NCBI GenBank assembly: GCA_949358305.1
Contig: OX442321.1
Coordinates: forward strand, 5,297,605 to 5,361,604
Length of the DNA stretch: 64,000 bases
From: Strigamia acuminata
Taxonomy: Eukaryota > Arthropoda > Chilopoda > Geophilomorpha > Linotaeniidae
Direction of reading: 5' to 3'
Notes under the pieces: generated by a model
Told to the model about the DNA's origin: nothing
Database searches by the model: none
Seen by the model: only the letters and a program-made list of their open reading frames with translations
Shown: piece by piece, positions 33,501 to 47,251 of the stretch
Position numbering within the stretch: the first letter of the stretch is position 1
Layout: every line of letters starts with the position of its first letter
Made by a program: the position numbers and the translations under genes

Positions 33501-36500
33501 CTAAAAATTTCTCGAATTTTGTCAAAATTTCTAAAAAAATTCTCGAATTTTGTCAAAATTTCTAAAAATTTCTCGAATTTTGTCAAAATTTATCAAAATT
33601 TAATTTTTTTTAGCATTTTGTATAAATTACTGTAATTAAAAAATTTCTCACATTTTATCGCAAATTATCAAAAATTTCTCACATTTTGTCGCAAATTATC
33701 AAAAATTTCTCACATTTCGTCGCAAATTATCAAAAAAATTTCACATTTTGTCGAAAATTATCAAAAATTTCTCACATTTTGTCGCAAATTATCAAAAATT
33801 TCTCAAATTTTGTCGCAAATTATCAAAAATTTCTCACATTTAGTCGCAAATTATCAAAAATTTCTCACATTTTCCCGAAAGTAACCAAAAATTTGAGTAT
33901 ATTGACCAAAAATCCTCGATTCCAAATCCTCCTCACATGCGCCGTTACCCGCCAGGATGCCGCTAGCAATCCCAATGCCTATTTACACATCCAAACAATC
34001 TTTAATGTTCCCATTGATCATTTCTTTTTATTACTCCACTTGCTTCAATTCTCATTAAAAACCCGAAAAAACTTCGCCTTGAAACCCAACACATCATCGC
34101 GTGATTTCTTCCCTCGATAAAAATCAAAACGAACAATCCACTTGACCTTTAACTAAATTGTCGACAATTATAAAATCTTGCCTTTACCAACATTGATTTT
34201 TACATTAAAAAAAAAAAGCCACGATTCCCCCATAGAAGAATTCGGAGCAACAATATTCGAACATCTAAAGCTGATGATTGAAAAATCACTCAATACTGTC
34301 CCTTCGCCCGATGATTTAGGACAATCATATTACGTGAGTCTGATTACCAGTTTGGACATTCGGTGAATGCTGCCCCTGAGCTTTGCTGCTAAACAATAAT
34401 CCTAATGGAGCAATCATTCGAAATGCTTCTACCAAATTGTCACTATTACGCACCGGAATACGAGTTTCATTAAAATTACTCATAAATTATTAGCGCACTA
34501 ATGGAATTAGACACGCCTGATCAAAAAAAAAATTACTGCAAGAAAAATCGATGAATTGCTTGAAAAATTAAAACATTGATTGAATTATTGGGTTTTAAAT
34601 AATAAATAAACGATAAAGTCGGACAGGTTTTATCTGGATTATCATGCCCGAGTCCAGAATGTAATTACGAGAGATAAGAATGAATTTATTATTCAACGTT
34701 TAAATGCGATTAATGGACAAAAGAAGCGGTTGAACGCTTGAATTGCGGATTTTGTTATTGATCCATTAGAACGCAGTGTGTGATTATGTGTGTTGACAAG
34801 TCAATCACGTGCACGAGGAGGAAAAAGTTGGAATATGATTAGAATCGTGTCAAGTTTGATTCTCTTCTGTTTCCAAATGTTGGATTTATGTGCGCAGTCG
34901 TTCGCGAAATCTTTTCTAAACGAGTCACGCGAGATTACAGTTGAAAGGCTGAAATTAAATTTTTTTTTTTTTTGCTTCTTCTTCCATTTTTCTATGAATT
35001 TATCACGTTTCAGACCCCGGGTAATCACTCACGTGGAAATACCAACACACAAATTGTGTGTGGAGGAAACGACTTGCGAAATACGAGCTGCATTCGAGAA
35101 GTCATTTACTCTGATTTATCGGCTTTAAACAGGTCTAAAAGCATGTTTTAGGCAGCCGTTTAGACGGTAGGTGCGGTGTATTGACACCACAAGGAATTAT
35201 GCAGGTTTAAATGCATTGAAAAAGTACATTGTATGGGCAACAATACAATGTACAAAACATCATGCAGCTTCCATCTTTTTCCCCTAGTGACAGTTGGCTG
35301 GGTTACCAGTCAACAAAGAGTCTATTTCTGTTAGAGAAGTAGATGGAGGATATTTTAGGCCCAAGCTCATGGCTGATTAATTTGTGTTCAGGGCAATACA
35401 CAAAAGTAGGAAAATTAAACGGAAAATATTTAAAACTGGACAGCATTTTTAAAGAAAATCACATTAGGCGCGTTCAAAGTTTTGGTTTTTAAGCTTTGGC
35501 GGTGTATTTGCACCACAAGGAATTGTGCAGCTTAAAGCTAAGTACACATGACCTGATTCCGTGCACAGAATGGTCACTTTCCGTTAGCGGTCAGAAGTTT
35601 TGGTCGACGTGGTACACATAGTTCCGCTTACCACACACGGAAACTTTTTGGCGACCGGAATTCTATTCTTTCCGGCAGTGATGGTGCACGGAAAAATTCA
35701 ATTGTTTCCGCTCGCGAACAAATTCTGAGTACCCAGAATGTGGTAATGCGATCGATTGTGACCGGTCGTACATAAGACGGAGGTGGATACTGAATACAAA
35801 GACAGATAATACTAAAAATGTTTGATTAATTTATTTTATAATTTATTATTAACTATTAATTTAAAAATACTGTAATCCATTTATTTTGCACAATCAAACT
35901 ACAATATTTTGTAAAAGTGGTCGCCATTTGTAATTACAACACGTGCACGGATTGTGCGTACTAATCAATTTCCACACATGGAAAGACACAGCCAAACACA
36001 CAGGTGGAATCATTTCGTTTGCGGCGTAAAAATCTGAAAATTTAAACTCTGAATATTCAGAGTCTTTATGTGTATACTCTGGCTCATCATAAGAGGGTAA
36101 CTAGTTCCTATTGGCCGAGCCATTTCACTGGTGTAGGTATACATAAAAGTAGGCCAAAATACCAGCAATACAATTGAAGTGCAGACATTGCAATCGATCA
36201 ACATAAAATTCAAAAATTGCTTGCTTTCCTGACAAAGCAACCAATAAACTGAACAAACAGCATAAAACATTGTTTTAAGATTTTTTAAAACATTTTATTA
36301 TTAAATAAAAGTCAATTTACATCATTTCAACCATTACAATAATCTAACAAATTAAAAACACAACAAAACGACTTTTCCTGGTGGCAGTTAGCAGTAAACA
36401 GGCTCGGCCAATAGGAACTAGTTACCCCCTTATGATGAGCCAGAGTATAGCTTTAAGCATGATGAGAAATCATACTGTATTGTTAGCAATACAATAAGGG

Positions 36501-39500
36501 GTTTCATAAATGACACGCTGAAGGTGCTGAAGTGCTTGTTCCAATAATCACAATCACTGCGTAAAGGTTATGTTTGTATAAGATGCCATGTTAGCGTGCT
36601 TAACCTATCTAAAACATCGTATCGGGGAGTACTTAGCGACTTTCCCAATTGTGGCGTGTTTTATAAGTTTAGCGCATAACGTGACAACTTCTCGAACCCA
36701 TTAATTAATGGATTTTCCGTTGTTTATTTAAATTAATATAACACTTGACCTTCAACAGGACATTATAAATTTATTTGCGCTGCAACGTTTTCCAAAAAAA
36801 GATTATGATTACGTTGTCACGAGCAAATTAAACATGCATTTTTATCCCAAGGGCGACAAAGTAATTACAATATAATGTTTGAGCTCAAGTAACTAATGTC
36901 GACCACAGCATCTGTGTTAGTTAAATTAACTTTCCGTTTATCCGCGGCGTAAAGCGTAGAATGCATTACACCCATGAGCTGTTTGCAGTTCACATCTGCA
37001 GTGACAACACGATTATGACTTTGTTCTTTGGCATTAAATGTCTTGGAAGAATTCAGGATAACAATATCACCAGTAGTAATAATTGTTTTAAGTTTTTTTT
37101 TTATATTTTGCACAGCGCAGGCCTTAGGTTGCCCACGTTTTGCTCTTGTTTTGGTGTAATTTTCAGAGTATTTAGGTCCAAAATGATGGCATTTCAGCAG
37201 CAATTTATAAAAGCTGGCGCGGAGAGATTCACAAATCAAGTGTGTGGATTAAGGCCGCAGTGCACGTTTAGCGGTAATTGTCGAATCGAATATACACTAA
37301 AGGAGAGGAATTGAAGCTACGCTCTGCGTCTGGTATCTTGACACTAAGTTTCATTTTTGGCACACGAAACACGAAAGTCTAAAATTGTTTTTATTGCCGG
37401 CGAGTGAATTATGCCGCTAACGGTTATTTTTTTTTCAAAACTTCTGTATTTATTGACTTTACTTTATGTGTGCGTAGGCAAGGAATTTACGTGCCTTGTT
37501 CACAATTAAACCACTTTTCTACATAACCATCTAACTTTAAGAAACTCTCATGCTCGCACTTGTTTGTGAACATAATGAAGAGCAGAGGAGAAACGACTTC
37601 TTAAATTTGACACAGGGGGCAAGCTTAACTGCCAGATCCCTGCAATAGAACATTTTTGGAGAGGTGCATTAGTCATTTCTTGTCAAAAATGTCACTAACT
37701 TATACAAAACTAACGGTCTAAAACAAACTTTTCAAAATTAGACTTTCGAAAAGTCATAACTTCTACAAAAGTGATTTAAGTGTGAACTAGTCATCAAGCA
37801 TCAAGCAGGGGCGTCTCTGTTGTATCTGTTTTAGGGACATAGCTTTAAGGTGCTTAGATGCAGTTAGGTTAGGTTAGATTATGTTAGGTTAGGTTAAAAA
37901 ACGGCGTTGCTAAAACGGGCGTTGCTAAAGTGAACTATATCCACAAGGGTCCCATCTCACTACCCTACAAACCTACCCCTGCATACACAATAAGACGAAC
38001 AATGGATCCCCATTTAGATTTCGCACCTGGCTTTGCAAATCTCCAGGTTGTCTCTACAGTAAGTTTCCTGCATATAAACGAGTTCCTTTTCATGAGCGCA
38101 TTCACATGGTGGAAAAATTGTTAATCCTAATTAAAGAAAACATTCTTAACTCTTTTTTATTAGACATTAATAAAGTACTTTGAAAAGTACAACAGCTGGC
38201 ATAGTGCTAGACATGCTAACTAACTTATAAGCTGCCATTAAATTTGAAGTTTGTATCTCTGAATGTTTGTAACTCGAATGTTCATATGTAGGGGCTTAAA
38301 GATGATTTCTTTGACCTTGACAAAAGTCAAGTTTTAGCGATGCCATCAAAGATGCGCAGTATAAATTTTGCATCAAGATACCGAGCGCGAACTCTGATTT
38401 CTGTTATATTTCCTATGTTCTACTATTCCCATGTTAAACCTAGTTTAAGTCTTTTCTGTGAACTGCTATTGTTACTAATAATGAGAAGATGCTGGGATTA
38501 AGTGATGTTATTGTTTAAGGTTTCTTTGGTTGGCTCTTGGGGTTTTAATGAACTAAAAGTCCGTATGTCGAAATCCATCGCTCGGATCTTTCGATGACGA
38601 AACAAGAATTTATTGACAAAAAAACAGATTTGCAAAGATGAAATGAAACGATGGCATACACGCCATCCCCTTGAGAAAGCAATTGCAGCAAAGCTCTTCG
38701 GCCAACGCGAAAGAATGTCGACATTTCTAGCAATTACCTAACGATTTACCCGCTCCAAATCACAGGATCTGTACGTCGAAGCCTCGGCTCATCTTCTCCA
38801 TTGCCAACAAATACTTGCAACAGAAAACAATCTGGACAACCAGCCGTTATTAGACGTAATTAAACGCGCCACGACGGATTCCTCCACCCCAATTATACTG
38901 ACAGGCGGCGACACGTGCGGCAAAACAACATTCCTATCGCTCCTAGCCACCCGCATCGGCGGCTGGCTGGGCAGCGAAGACTCCACCGTGTGCGTGGTTC
39001 GCTATCTAGGCCTAACTCCGCGCAGCATGTACCTGGGCGAGTTTCTACGCTCCTTGTGCATGCAGCTGAGCTACATCTTCGGACTGGAAATCGAAGCCAA
39101 GCACTGCAACTTCGACGTCAACAAACTCTTCGCGTGGTTCAAGTCGTTGCTGAGCGCCGTGCAATCCACGTGCAAATCCAATCTCGTCATTCTATTGGAC
39201 GATTTACATTTGCTCAAATTACCCCCACTCAAGCAACAACAGCTTGACGGATCCGCTAATGGCGCCCTGGCCTGGCTCCCGTTCCAGTTGCCCGGCAATG
39301 TGCGCGTCGTGTGCACCATGGCGACGAGCACGAAATCGTTGACTGTCAACGTGGATCGGGTTCTGGGCTCGTGGAAAGCGACGCTGGACGCGCAGAATCG
39401 GATCATTGAGCACGTCCCTTTGGACGAGTCGAGCTTGAAGCGCTATGTTCAGCTGCGTTTGGGCGGCGGGACGCTGGGGGTGAAGGAAAGGGAGGATTTG

Positions 39501-42500
39501 CACGCGGTTTGCGCGCGGAATTCGCTGGGTTTCTTGGCGTGTCGGTTGTTGATCGAGTTGGCGCTCGAGGGAGTCGATTGCGGCGGTGATGTGACGATGA
39601 CGACGCTCGTGGCGCGTTATATGCAGGTTTTGGAGGAGAAGTTCGGGGTGAGGAACGTGGCGACGGTGGCCAAGTATTTGACTTGTACTCGCTATGGAAT
39701 GACGGAAGTGGAGATGAGCGAAGTTTGCGTTGATTCGACGCTCATGTTGGCGTCGCCGGTTTTGTTGCACCGATTGGTGCGCGCGATGGGTGAGGAATTA
39801 AATTGAATTAAATTAAGTTATTTTTTCTCACTATGCGCGGGGTTCCGTTAGATCGCGGGAGGTTTTGAGATGTGCGATTAGTGCGCGGGTTTCTAATATG
39901 ACGAGGGGGTGATGATATTGACCCGCGCACTAATGGAAAAAGTGATGGGATAAAATTTTGTGATTTTTTTAAATGGAAAGTTTAGTGAAATTTCAATTTT
40001 TTAATAAAAAATTTAGTCAAATTTGAGTTTTTAATGGAAAATTAAGTGAAATTTCAATTTTTTTATGGAAAATTTAGTCAAATTTTAATTTTTAAATGAA
40101 AAATTTAATGAAATTTTAATTTTTAAATGAAAAATTTAATGAAATTTTAATTTTTAAATGAAAAATTTAATGAAATTTCAATTTTTTCATGGAAAATCTA
40201 GTAAAATTTCAATTTTTTCATGGAAAATCTAGTAAAATTTCAATTTTTTCAGGGAAAATCTAGTGAAATTTCAATTTATTCATGAAAAATCTAGTGAAAT
40301 TTCAATTTTTTCATGGAAAATCTAGTGAAATTTCAATTTTTTCATGGAAAATCTAATGAAATTCCAATTTTTTCATGGAAAATTTTCGTAACAAAAAAAA
40401 TCGAGTTCTCACACGCCATTTAGAGTTTTTCCATTCACCCGTCACTTAACGCGCGGGTCTCCATTAAACCGCGGGCTCTATTTTCCCTAAACTACACAAG
40501 TGCACAATGAGAAAAAATACGGCAGAACTAATTAAATTAAATAAGTGGCGCTTGGAAACGATGATTTTATTTTTGCAGATATTTTATTGATGAGGAGGTT
40601 TGCTGACAATAAAATCCTGTTGTCATGGCGACATCGTTGCCTCACTGAAATCAACAAGACTCGATATTTTCCGACGCAAAAGAGCAAACGGGCGACCCAC
40701 AGCGAGATAGCCAACTTGTTACTCGTCGGATTCCACGCTCACAACGAACAACCAGTACGAATTTTTATTATCCTATACATACACACACGCATATATTTAT
40801 TTATTTCTGCGTTTTCGAGCAAAACTCTCGAGATTTTAGATGAAATGTTTGTGGGCAATTCGAGCATTCAGTTCAGCGTGCACATCTGTGCTCTTGCTTG
40901 GCGCTTGTGCATTGCAAGGCAGCCTTGCAATGCGTTTAATCTAATAAATGTTTTCGACTTCTATGGGTAATGTTGTTGATTAAAGTTTAAATTAAAGAAA
41001 GAAAACTTGTTTTGAGTTGAAATACGAAACCGAGGCAAGCATTTTAGACAGGAAGTGATGTAATTGAATTCATTTCTCCAATTATTATTAAATTAGAAAA
41101 CATAATCAACAGACTTGGTCATTAGGCGCGTTCAATTCTGGAGGGTACCGCGAATGCTCTTATTGAACGCGGTATCTTTTACAACGCGACTGGAAAGTGC
41201 AAAAATAAATTTTTTAAGTGCCAAAAATGCATTTTAAGGTGCAAAATGCACTTTTTACGCGCAGAAATCGAGTTTTTTAGATTAAAAATCTATTTTAATT
41301 ATCACCTAATCAATCTAGGTTCTGTCAATAGAGCACGGGTGTTCTATGAGAGCATTGTGTATACGTAAGGCCTTCCTAACTCCCAGTTAATCCACTAATT
41401 CTCATTTGGTCAGTGGACAAATTACAGCGAACAAAAAAAAGTCTCAAAAGACTAAAGACTAAAGCGCTCCAGTAAAGAGCCGCCACAACTTGTGATCTCA
41501 TTAGAGCGTTCCGACTAACAATTAATTCACTTTGAGCAGCCATGTTTGTTGCAGGCTTAATTTGTGCTACTAGGGGCCCTGCAGTTCAACTAAAATCCAT
41601 TTTTAACTTGTGTTTGTGGCTTGGTTTGTTGATTACCTGCACCCTTAGCACACTAGCACCACTCGCTGCAGTGTCGAGTAACAGAACTACCGAGCAACAC
41701 AGAGGAAAAGCAGCCAACCAATGAGAATTAGTGGATTCAGAATTGACTTAGGCTTTACAGTCTCCCCACAGACCTAAATACACTAGACTGCGAACTAAGA
41801 GATTGTGGATAAGAAGCGTATGCTTACCGTAAGCTAGGTTCACAATTGTGTTCAGACTAGACGCAACGCAAGGAAAAATTAGTCGAACGCAACGCAGAGT
41901 CTGTTCACACTGTAGGGCACGTCTGAACAGATCTGAAACAATTGATGTTGCATCTGGCCAATCAGATTGGTTCAATGAAACCTGGAATTGGATCTAGTTC
42001 TAGAACTAGCTCCAGAATCCGAAAATGGCGGCCTGTTTGCATGCGGCAAAGCAAGGAGGTGAGAAATGCAAAATGACGGCTTGATATTTTGTGATGTCAT
42101 CTCATTGAAGGTGAGCATTGTGGCGGAAGTGGATATTTAGTTACATCTCCTTCTCACCTCCTGGGGCAAAGTCTCGCCAACCAGACGTGAATCGACTAGA
42201 GTTGGAGTTGATCGTGATTGGTTGCTATTTGACTTTGTGACGTCACTTCATCGAGCTAAGCGCCATTTGCAGTGCGCAGTCCAGTAGTATTTAGGTCTGT
42301 GGTCTCCCTTAACCAAGATGGCGGCTCGATTAACAATCCCGGCTAAAAATCTTTCCTTGTTTTGTTGTTAAAATGTAAAATTTTATATTTCAATGCATTC
42401 GGTTATCGGTTTTTCCTCGTTTTAATTTATTTATTTATTCATGGGTCCTTAAGGCAGAATTTACTATTTGCGCCGTCTCGTTTTGCTTTAAATAGCATTT

Positions 42501-45500
42501 AAATCACTTTGATTGGACGGAAATCGGAAAGACTTTTGCCTGAGTAATTGAAAATGACAGCTGCCATTTTTTCCTTCTCTCATTAGAGTGAGTAAAGAAG
42601 CAGATAGAATAGAATGGTGTTTATTGTGAACATAGTCAGCTGTTTGCTTAGCTATTTTTGCAGCGAATAAAGACTGCAATCTCTTTACTTCGATAAAGCG
42701 GCAAACGGGTTTTTTTCTCCTCTTTTTTTTATATGTCAGTTAGATTTTCCAACCGATCGAAACCTAATATTAGAGAAACGAAAGGTGTACTACACCTTCA
42801 TGGAACTTTTATATCTATTATCGATCAACTCGATGCGACGATTTGAATTTCCCATTGCACGGCTCTCTCTGTGTATTGTTTGCTTAATTATTTGTGTTTT
42901 CAGTCTTATTAATCTTTATTTTGTTTACTTTGTGGAATCAATGGAAGAATCGTTTCAGCCCACGTCCATTTATTTTATATGTGCAAGTAATCAATTTCTG
43001 AAGGCGAATCTCAATTTTTTTTTTCTTCTTCTCTTTTAATTTCCTTTTCTTATTTAAATTTCCGTTTTTTTTCTTCTTCTTCTTTTTACATTTATGTCAA
43101 GAACAAATTCATTTCACTTGGTTTTTTTTTTTTTATTCTAAAATTTAAAAAAAAAAATTTATTGAATTATTTTAATCATCTAATGAGGTATAAAAATGGA
43201 AAAGAAAATTAAAAATAAACAGATTTTATAATTTTTTTTTGGTCCAAATGCTAAAAGCCAATCTACAAGCCATTTTTATTGCTGTTTCATCAGCAGATGA
43301 CTGTTTGCGCATGACCATTTAATTTTATAACGCTTGGTCAAGACCGAAAACCAGTATATATGATAAATGTGTTGAATCCGGATTATAAAATAGTTAAATT
43401 TCTCACGCTCAAAATTTAAACTTAAAATACACTTAAACTAAAATTGTTAAAACACAAGTATTTTTATTTTTTGAAATATATATTTCGTGTGGGAAAACAT
43501 CGGAAATTCAGACGGAGTGTTCGATAACGTCTAATCGTGCATTTTGCTTGAATTTCAGTCGGACGAGAAGGAATTATCAGTGGAGATATGCCGCCATTTG
43601 CAATGTCTGAGAGCCGACCACAGATGGGCAAGTATTCGTCCAATCGAGGAGCTTTGGTTTCATCTGCTGCACACTGGTGACGTAACGAGGATTAAGCAAG
43701 CAACAGTTTGCAATTTACAGTTTTTGCAAGTGGCAGTTCAAGCTGGCTCCATTTGCTACGTGCTCGGCGTTTTGGAACTCGTGAGAACCCAAGTGAGACA
43801 CAAATACAAGATAATACTAGTTTTACTTGATATATATCTATTCTTTCGATGTCGAAATCGTACGGCGCATGCGCGGATAAGCGAACAAGTTATGTCTTCG
43901 CAGTTCACGCTTAATTAACCTCACTCATATTTCATTCCCGACGGAGCGAACACAATCTTTTTTTTATATAAAATAATTTACATTTTAAATTTTAAATTTT
44001 AAATGGTTTTATTATTTTTTTTTTATTTCTTCTTTCGTGCTCATTAATGTAGATTTTAGACATCGAGATCGAGTTGGTTTATCACACGTTAAAATTAGGA
44101 ACGTCCATTTTGAGCAAGGAACCGTTACAATTAGCATCTCAAATTGTAGCCTGGATTCAACGGTTCATTGGTAATAATTCATACATTTATTGATCCATTA
44201 AATCCCACTTTTACATGGCTGGAAATTCCACACTAGTCACATTTGTAGCGCAGAATTTCCCATGGAAACCAGTATGCGCATTCACACTCATATTTAACCA
44301 CAGACCTAAATCGAATTGTGGCCCGGCTTAAATAGATGCCAGATATTTATTCGGAGCTTTATTGTGTGTTATTTAGTCTAAATTACTCTATGAATGCGCC
44401 CACAGTGTTTTTACAATAGGTGCGTTCAATTCTAAATGGTTTTCCCCGTTTTCGTCGTTTTCGCCGTTTTCCCACACCAGATGTAGTCGCATTTGACGTC
44501 ACATTTCGGAAATCGGTTTTTCTGAAAACCGATTTCATGAAAACCAGAAAATTGTGGTTTTCGTGGTTTTCAAATCGTTTTCCCGGGCCGCCATTTTGTA
44601 ATCGAATAGATCGGCGGTGGAAGCACACACAAAAATGTAGGTTTATTTAATTTATTTCTATAATTATTATGCCTTTAAGAACGATCGAATGCGGCCGATT
44701 TTGGCCGGATCTGTGCGATCGAATGTGGCCGTTGTTCGGCTGATTTCCCGTTCTTAAATGAATAATAATAATACCATTAATTTAAATAAACTTACATTAC
44801 GAATGCATTTTGTGATTTGTCATGTGATCATGTGCAGACTGAGCATGCTCCGTGGCTGTTGAAAGCTGTTGACAGCTGTTGGTAATAACGCTGCTCAATG
44901 TTGAAAACCGTTTTCATCGATTTCGGAAAACGATGAAAAACGGTTTTTTAAAGCTATTTTAGAATTGAATGCACCTACTGTCAATATGGCGCCCGCGACT
45001 GATCGCGCACTCTGTCGGTAAAAATATGCGGTAGTGGGCGGTTGTTTATTCGATATAAAAATAAGAAATTGAAAAAAAAAAACGTCTAAAAAAGATCGCA
45101 TTAGTGATTTATTCATCGTGTTCGCAGACAATTCCCTCGACAATGTGGACTGTCTGGTTAACCAAGCGCTAGACTGGTGTAAAAGACAGACAGCGCCGTT
45201 GCTGGCGCCGATTAATTGTTGGTTATGGACTCCACTGCCGCAACAGGCCACGGTGCTTTGCTTATCCCTTCCCGTCGACAGCATCGCCGTTACTCACGAT
45301 TCGCAGTATGTCATTTGCACCACGGCCGACAAGATCATTCACATGTATCACGTGGCCTCGCGACAACTAATCAGAACGTTCACAGGTGCGTTTTGTGAAA
45401 TAATAAAATTTTGAATCGAATTATTGTGAATTAAATTCTTGAAAAGGGCACAAAAACCGAGTTTGCTGCGTCCATGTGGAAAAGAGCGGTCAATATTTGG

Positions 45501-47209
45501 TGAGTGGTTCGGAAGACACGACGGTCATCGTTTGGGATTTAGTGGCGGCAACCATTTACCGTACAATCAGGTAGAAAAAGAGATAAATCGTCGTTTGGAA
45601 TTTAATGAAGATGAAATGATTTTTTTTTTTTCTTTTTCGGGGTTTTTATTTTTAAAGCGAACATTTTGCAACCGTCACGTGCGTAGCAACGACGCAGCAC
45701 GACACGGTGGTTATTAGTGGTTCGGATGATAGTCGTGTGATCATCGTACAATTAGCTACTGGAGATGTGATACAGAAATTAGAGCATCATCGTGGATCGA
45801 TCGTCGCTGTGGCTGTAACTGATAATGATGACGTGTTGGTGACAGGTAACAATTAAATTCAAACAAAATGGCTTCTTTTTTTTATTATTATTATTTTTTT
45901 TATTATTATTATTTTTTTTTATTTAATTTAAAAAAATAAATTATTTATTGCCTCGTTTTGAATCTAATTTGTAGCTCGACTGCTTTAAATTAAATTCCAG
46001 TTTAATTTTTTTTTTTTTCCCAACAACATAATTTTTTTTTTGGATTTTAATTTTTAATTCGTTAAATGAAGATTTTAAAGAGAGGATTTTAAAAAAAAAA
46101 GGTGTAACTGTACGACAAACGTATATTTGACAACCGCGCCCTTTTTTTCTTCTTTTTTCGTTTCTTTTTTCCGACTTGAATGAAATGTTAAGGTCACGCA
46201 CGTTTTAGCTACACCCTGACGCTGGGACAGTTGCAATATATCAAACACGACAGCACAAAAGCAGTAACTAACAAAATTTATTAATACCACTTTTTTTTTT
46301 CTTCTTTTTTTTATCATCACAATTTTTCAAGCTTCAATTTCGTCGTTTTAATTTAAAAAAAAAAATTTGCATTGATCCGCTTATATTTACACGAGAAAAA
46401 AAAATCCGAAAAGAAATTTCTAAATAATTAATTCTCATATTTTTCATCATTAATTGGCCCCTTCAGACAGATCCGTTCGTTTTGTTGGTTAATTATGGAT
46501 TAATAACTTAATTTGTAGGTTTCCTTACGAAACCTTTAAAAGTCGACCATCTGCAGGCTACGTGGGAATGAGGTGGGAAGTATCAACTAATTACCCGGAC
46601 CAATGGTCTAGTCAAACATACCAGGGGGGACCAAGGTATACTCAAACATTTAGAAAAACGCTCAAAAAAGGGAAATGGCGTGGAAAAAAAATAATTTTAT
46701 CACCAAAAACAAACAAAAACACATTTTTTGTTGAATATTTGAAGCGTGTAGAGCCACCTAGTGAGATAAAGTGTAAATGTGTTTGTTGTATAGGGAGTAA
46801 TGACAGCACCGTGTGTGTGTGGTCGTTGGATAATTTCAATTTGCTCAACACCATCAAGCTGCCATTCCCAGTTACGCAGATGGACCTGTCGGTGGATTCG
46901 ACGTTTCTACTCGTGGCGTGCGAAGACAATAATCTTTACTTGAGATCGCTCGCCACCGGCTCCGAAATTCACACGATTCGGGGCAGGGAAGTGGCGGTAA
47001 TGTGCTAATGGTTTCCAATGGACGATAAAAAGGCGCTTTTAACGGCTCAATGTCTCGCAGATTACCAAAGTGCAAATTGCTTCGGACAATTGCAGGGCGA
47101 GTGTCGCTTACCAAGACGACACGGTGATCGTGTACGACATACACACGACTAAATGCATCGCCACCTTAATCTGCCCGGAATCGCCCGTTACCGGCCTCAA
47201 AGTGAGAAA

Positions 47210-47251
<42 letters not shown>

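Larger units (their letters stand above)
34334..38765 (+). other. NWD intron 7 (4.4 kb)
   Basis: Donor TAC|GTGAGT and acceptor CACAG join QSYY to DLYVEASAHL in phase 0. It contains a family C MITE, an interstitial TTAGG run and single element arms near 35466, 37331 and 38370. A direct repeat of GTGTATTxxCACCACAAGGAATT occurs at about 35177 and 35500. A possible extra exon near 34627-34739 (open, FYLDYHARVQNVITRDKNEF) would need the alternative exon 7 end at 34362. Confidence 0.6.

Noticed and set aside
33225-33890. CRISPR-like array
   Set aside because: Units are contiguous without unique spacers, A/T-rich and intronic in a eukaryotic gene; this is a minisatellite.
39071-39770. Minus-strand frames of 111 and 183 aa opposite NWD exon 8
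   Set aside because: They mirror a GC-rich coding exon with clear NACHT motifs on the plus strand and have no domain of their own.
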